A stretch of 64,000 nt of DNA from Palleronia caenipelagi (GTDB lineage: Bacteria; Pseudomonadota; Alphaproteobacteria; Rhodobacterales; Rhodobacteraceae), in the NCBI RefSeq assembly GCF_007004065.1, contig NZ_VFSV01000006.1, positions 62,001-126,000 on the forward strand, read 5' to 3'. Positions 61,462 to 64,000 of the stretch are shown here, one piece after another. The translations under genes and the position numbers were made by a program. Under the pieces are notes generated by a model. It did not search any database. It had not been told where the DNA came from and worked only from the letters and a program-made list of their open reading frames with translations. Every line of letters begins with the position of its first letter. Positions within the stretch are counted from its first letter, which is position 1.

Positions 61462-61474
61462 AATCAGACATCCC

Positions 61475-63121
61475 TCAGACCAAACGGCTGTTTTCCTTGG
61501 CGGCACGCACGAAATCAGCAAAGAGCGGGTGCGGCGCGAAGGGTTTGGATTTCAGCTCAGGGTGGAACTGCACACCGATGAACCACGGGTGGTCCTTGTA
61601 CTCGACGATTTCGGGCAGCTGGCCGTCGGGCGAGATCCCGGAGAAATGCAGCCCGACATCTTCAAGCTTTTCGCGGTACTTCATATCCACCTCGTAACGG
61701 TGGCGGTGACGTTCCTCGATCCGGTGGGCACCATAAACGTCCGCAGCCTTCGAGCCGTCCTTCAGGAGCGCGGTATAAGCGCCGAGACGCATGGTGCCGC
61801 CCTTGTCATCCAGCACATCGCGGGCAATTTTCTCGTTATCCTTGATCCACTCCTTGAGGTGGTAGATCACCGGCACAAACCGCGCACCCTCACCGGATTC
61901 ATGGTCAAATTCCTGGCTCCCGGCGCTCTCCATCCCCGCAAGGTTCCGCGCCGCCTCGACCACGGCCATCTGCATCCCGAGGCAGATCCCGAGATAAGGC
62001 ACGCCCCGGGTGCGGGCGAATTCGGCGGCCTTGATCTTGCCCTCGGTGCCGCGCTCGCCAAAGCCGCCGGGCACGAGGATCGCGTCGAATCCTTCGAGAT
62101 AGGGGGCCGCATCGCCCTCATCGAACTGCTCGGAATCGACCCAGTCGATTTTCACCTTCACCCGGTTAGCCATGCCCCCATGGGTGAGCGCCTCGGCGAT
62201 GGATTTATAGGCATCCTCAAGCTGGGTGTATTTGCCGACAATGCCGATCCGTACCTCACCCTCCGGATTGAACACCCGGTCGGCCACGTCTTCCCAGCGG
62301 GCCAGATTGGGCTTGGGTGCCGGATGGATGCCAAACGCGTCGAGCACCGCCTGATCGAGCCCCTCACGATGATAGGCCAGCGGCGCCTCGTAGATCGACT
62401 TCAGGTCGTAGGCCGCAATGACGCTGTCGGGACGAACGTTGCAGAACAGCGCCAGCTTGGCGCGCTCTTTTTCGGGGATCGTACGCTCGGACCGGCAGAC
62501 CAGCACATCCGGCGCGATCCCGATGGAGCGGAGTTCTTTCACCGAGTGCTGTGTGGGCTTCGTCTTCAGCTCGCCCGACGCGGCAATCCACGGCAGGAGC
62601 GTCAGATGCATAAAAATGCACTGCCCCCGGGGCCGCTCCTGCGCGAACTGGCGGATCGCCTCGAAAAAGGGCAGGCCCTCGATATCGCCGACCGTGCCGC
62701 CGATTTCGCAGAGCATGAAGTCGACCTCATCCGCGCCGACGGTCAGGAAGTCCTTGATCTCATTGGTGACGTGCGGGATCACCTGAATGGTCTTCCCCAG
62801 ATAGTCCCCGCGCCGCTCCTTCTCCAGCACGCTGGAATAGATCCGGCCAGAGGAAACACTGTCCGTGGATCGCGCCGCAACGCCGGTAAAGCGCTCGTAA
62901 TGACCCAGATCGAGATCCGTCTCGGCGCCGTCATCGGTGACGAAGACCTCGCCATGCTCGAACGGGCTCATGGTCCCGGGATCGACGTTCAGATAGGGAT
63001 CAAGTTTGCGCAGACGAACCGAAAAACCCCGCGCCTGCAACAATGCGCCGAGCGCCGCCGAGGCCAGACCCTTGCCCAGCGAAGAGACCACACCGCCGGT
63101 GATGAAGATATATCGTGCCAT
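61475..63121 (-). CDS. pyrG: CTP synthase
   Basis: Converts UTP to CTP with glutamine as nitrogen source. 548 residues. Synthetase part: [54 protein letters not shown] and [12 protein letters not shown]. Glutamine amidotransferase part: [17 protein letters not shown] with the catalytic Cys and FHPELKSKP with the His-Glu pair. It is downstream of secG on the same strand. Confidence 0.97.
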   Translation of the reverse strand: MARYIFITGGVVSSLGKGLASAALGALLQARGFSVRLRKLDPYLNVDPGTMSPFEHGEVFVTDDGAETDLDLGHYERFTGVAARSTDSVSSGRIYSSVLEKERRGDYLGKTIQVIPHVTNEIKDFLTVGADEVDFMLCEIGGTVGDIEGLPFFEAIRQFAQERPRGQCIFMHLTLLPWIAASGELKTKPTQHSVKELRSIGIAPDVLVCRSERTIPEKERAKLALFCNVRPDSVIAAYDLKSIYEAPLAYHREGLDQAVLDAFGIHPAPKPNLARWEDVADRVFNPEGEVRIGIVGKYTQLEDAYKSIAEALTHGGMANRVKVKIDWVDSEQFDEGDAAPYLEGFDAILVPGGFGERGTEGKIKAAEFARTRGVPYLGICLGMQMAVVEAARNLAGMESAGSQEFDHESGEGARFVPVIYHLKEWIKDNEKIARDVLDDKGGTMRLGAYTALLKDGSKAADVYGAHRIEERHRHRYEVDMKYREKLEDVGLHFSGISPDGQLPEIVEYKDHPWFIGVQFHPELKSKPFAPHPLFADFVRAAKENSRLV

Positions 63122-63225
63122 AGGAAAAGGGCCCCCGTGCCTGCCAGAGAGGTTACGCGTGTTTCAACACTCACGGGACCCAAGCCCTATCCGTTCGGGC
63201 AGGGTTCCGCAATATCCCGTACGTA

Positions 63226-63594
63226 TCAGTCGGCGCGCGGCGGCTGCTGCGGCGCATCGGCGGCCGGCGGCGGCAACAAGTTGCCGCCAAGCGGCGCATC
63301 TGCGGGCGCTTCGACATCGGCCTCAACCGGGGCGCTGCCGCCCACACGGTCGAGGACCGAGCTGTCGGCGGAATTCTCAGCCGCGATGATCGTGAGCCAG
63401 ATGGATGTCGCAATGAACGCGATGGCCAGACCCCAGGTCATTTTCCCCAGCGCCGTCGCCGCACCCCGTGCCGACATAGCACCACCACCGCCGCCTCCCA
63501 TCCCGAGGCCGCCGCCCTCGGAGCGCTGAATCAGCACAACACCGATCAGGCACAGGGCAAGGATCAGGTGGATGGTAAGGACAATGTTTTCCAT
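63226..63594 (-). CDS. secG: Preprotein translocase subunit SecG
   Basis: 122 residues with two helices (MENIVLTIHLILALCLIGVVLIQ and about 52-70) joined by a Gly-rich turn (SEGGGLGMGGGGGGAMSARG), standard for SecG. The Ala/Pro-rich C-terminal tail is variable in Alphaproteobacteria. ATG 63594; the earlier frame at 63624 is not supported. Confidence 0.93.
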   Translation of the reverse strand: MENIVLTIHLILALCLIGVVLIQRSEGGGLGMGGGGGGAMSARGAATALGKMTWGLAIAFIATSIWLTIIAAENSADSSVLDRVGGSAPVEADVEAPADAPLGGNLLPPPAADAPQQPPRAD

Positions 63595-63632
63595 GGTCGG
63601 TCTTCCGATCTCGCGTGACCGCACTCACCTAG

Positions 63633-64000
<368 letters not shown>

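Overview
The window reads as chromosomal DNA of a phototrophic member of the Rhodobacterales (Roseobacter group, Alphaproteobacteria). The evidence is the high-GC coding style, spheroidene-type carotenoid genes (crtE, crtD, crtC) with a PpsR/CrtJ-type palindrome, a BigR/SqrR-type persulfide sensor beside pmpAB, a pseudo-dihydroorotase paired with pyrB, and several RTX (calcium-binding nonapeptide) and Hint-domain proteins. No tRNA, rRNA, CRISPR array, insertion sequence or prophage was seen. Genes are tightly packed and no gene-free stretch exceeds about 300 bases; the longest are 9452-9714 and 7905-8134.

Layout. 1-3180: edge of a photosynthesis gene cluster, with crtE (cut by the window) divergent from crtD-crtC. 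3156-7904: the SURF1-like gene and cyoDCBA, a cytochrome bo3-type quinol oxidase operon on the minus strand that meets crtC tail to tail. 8135-14886: an MHS-type transporter, an orphan calcium-binding protein with an interrupted leader, an aromatic/aspartate aminotransferase with a sulfurtransferase, smpB, a FemAB-like acyltransferase and phhB.

14938-24238: a surface-polysaccharide block containing the dTDP-L-rhamnose operon (rfbCBDA), a 973-residue RTX protein, and a capsule-type ABC exporter split into kpsM (minus) and kpsE-kpsT (plus). 24276-28346: a Bcr/CflA drug transporter and a ferric-iron ABC importer (binding protein and permease, no ATPase here). 28370-38945: the most unusual part. 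It holds a two-half glycosyltransferase-like protein, an alpha/beta hydrolase, three homologous alpha/beta-fold proteins of unknown function (31717-36796, the third fused to extra domains and without the histidine), a DXD glycosyltransferase placed between the first two, and a formylglycine-type sulfatase fused to an RTX tail. I infer a locus that makes, modifies and exports a rhamnose-containing, possibly sulfated surface glycan. A sulfotransferase-like gene lies a little further on (41649-42620).

39018-64000: an omega-aminotransferase; pmpAB with a BigR/SqrR-type repressor and a clear operator; pyrB, a membrane-anchored unknown and pseudo-DHOase pyrX; a uracil-DNA glycosylase lacking Fe-S ligands; a YghU-like GST; moaB; an RND efflux pair; a Hint-domain gene with its own AT-rich promoter right at the RND stop codon; a 2Fe-2S ferredoxin; a DegP-type protease; a MATE pump; hflKC; glutathione reductase; a CsbD-like stress protein; pyrG; secG; and the start of purA (cut by the window).
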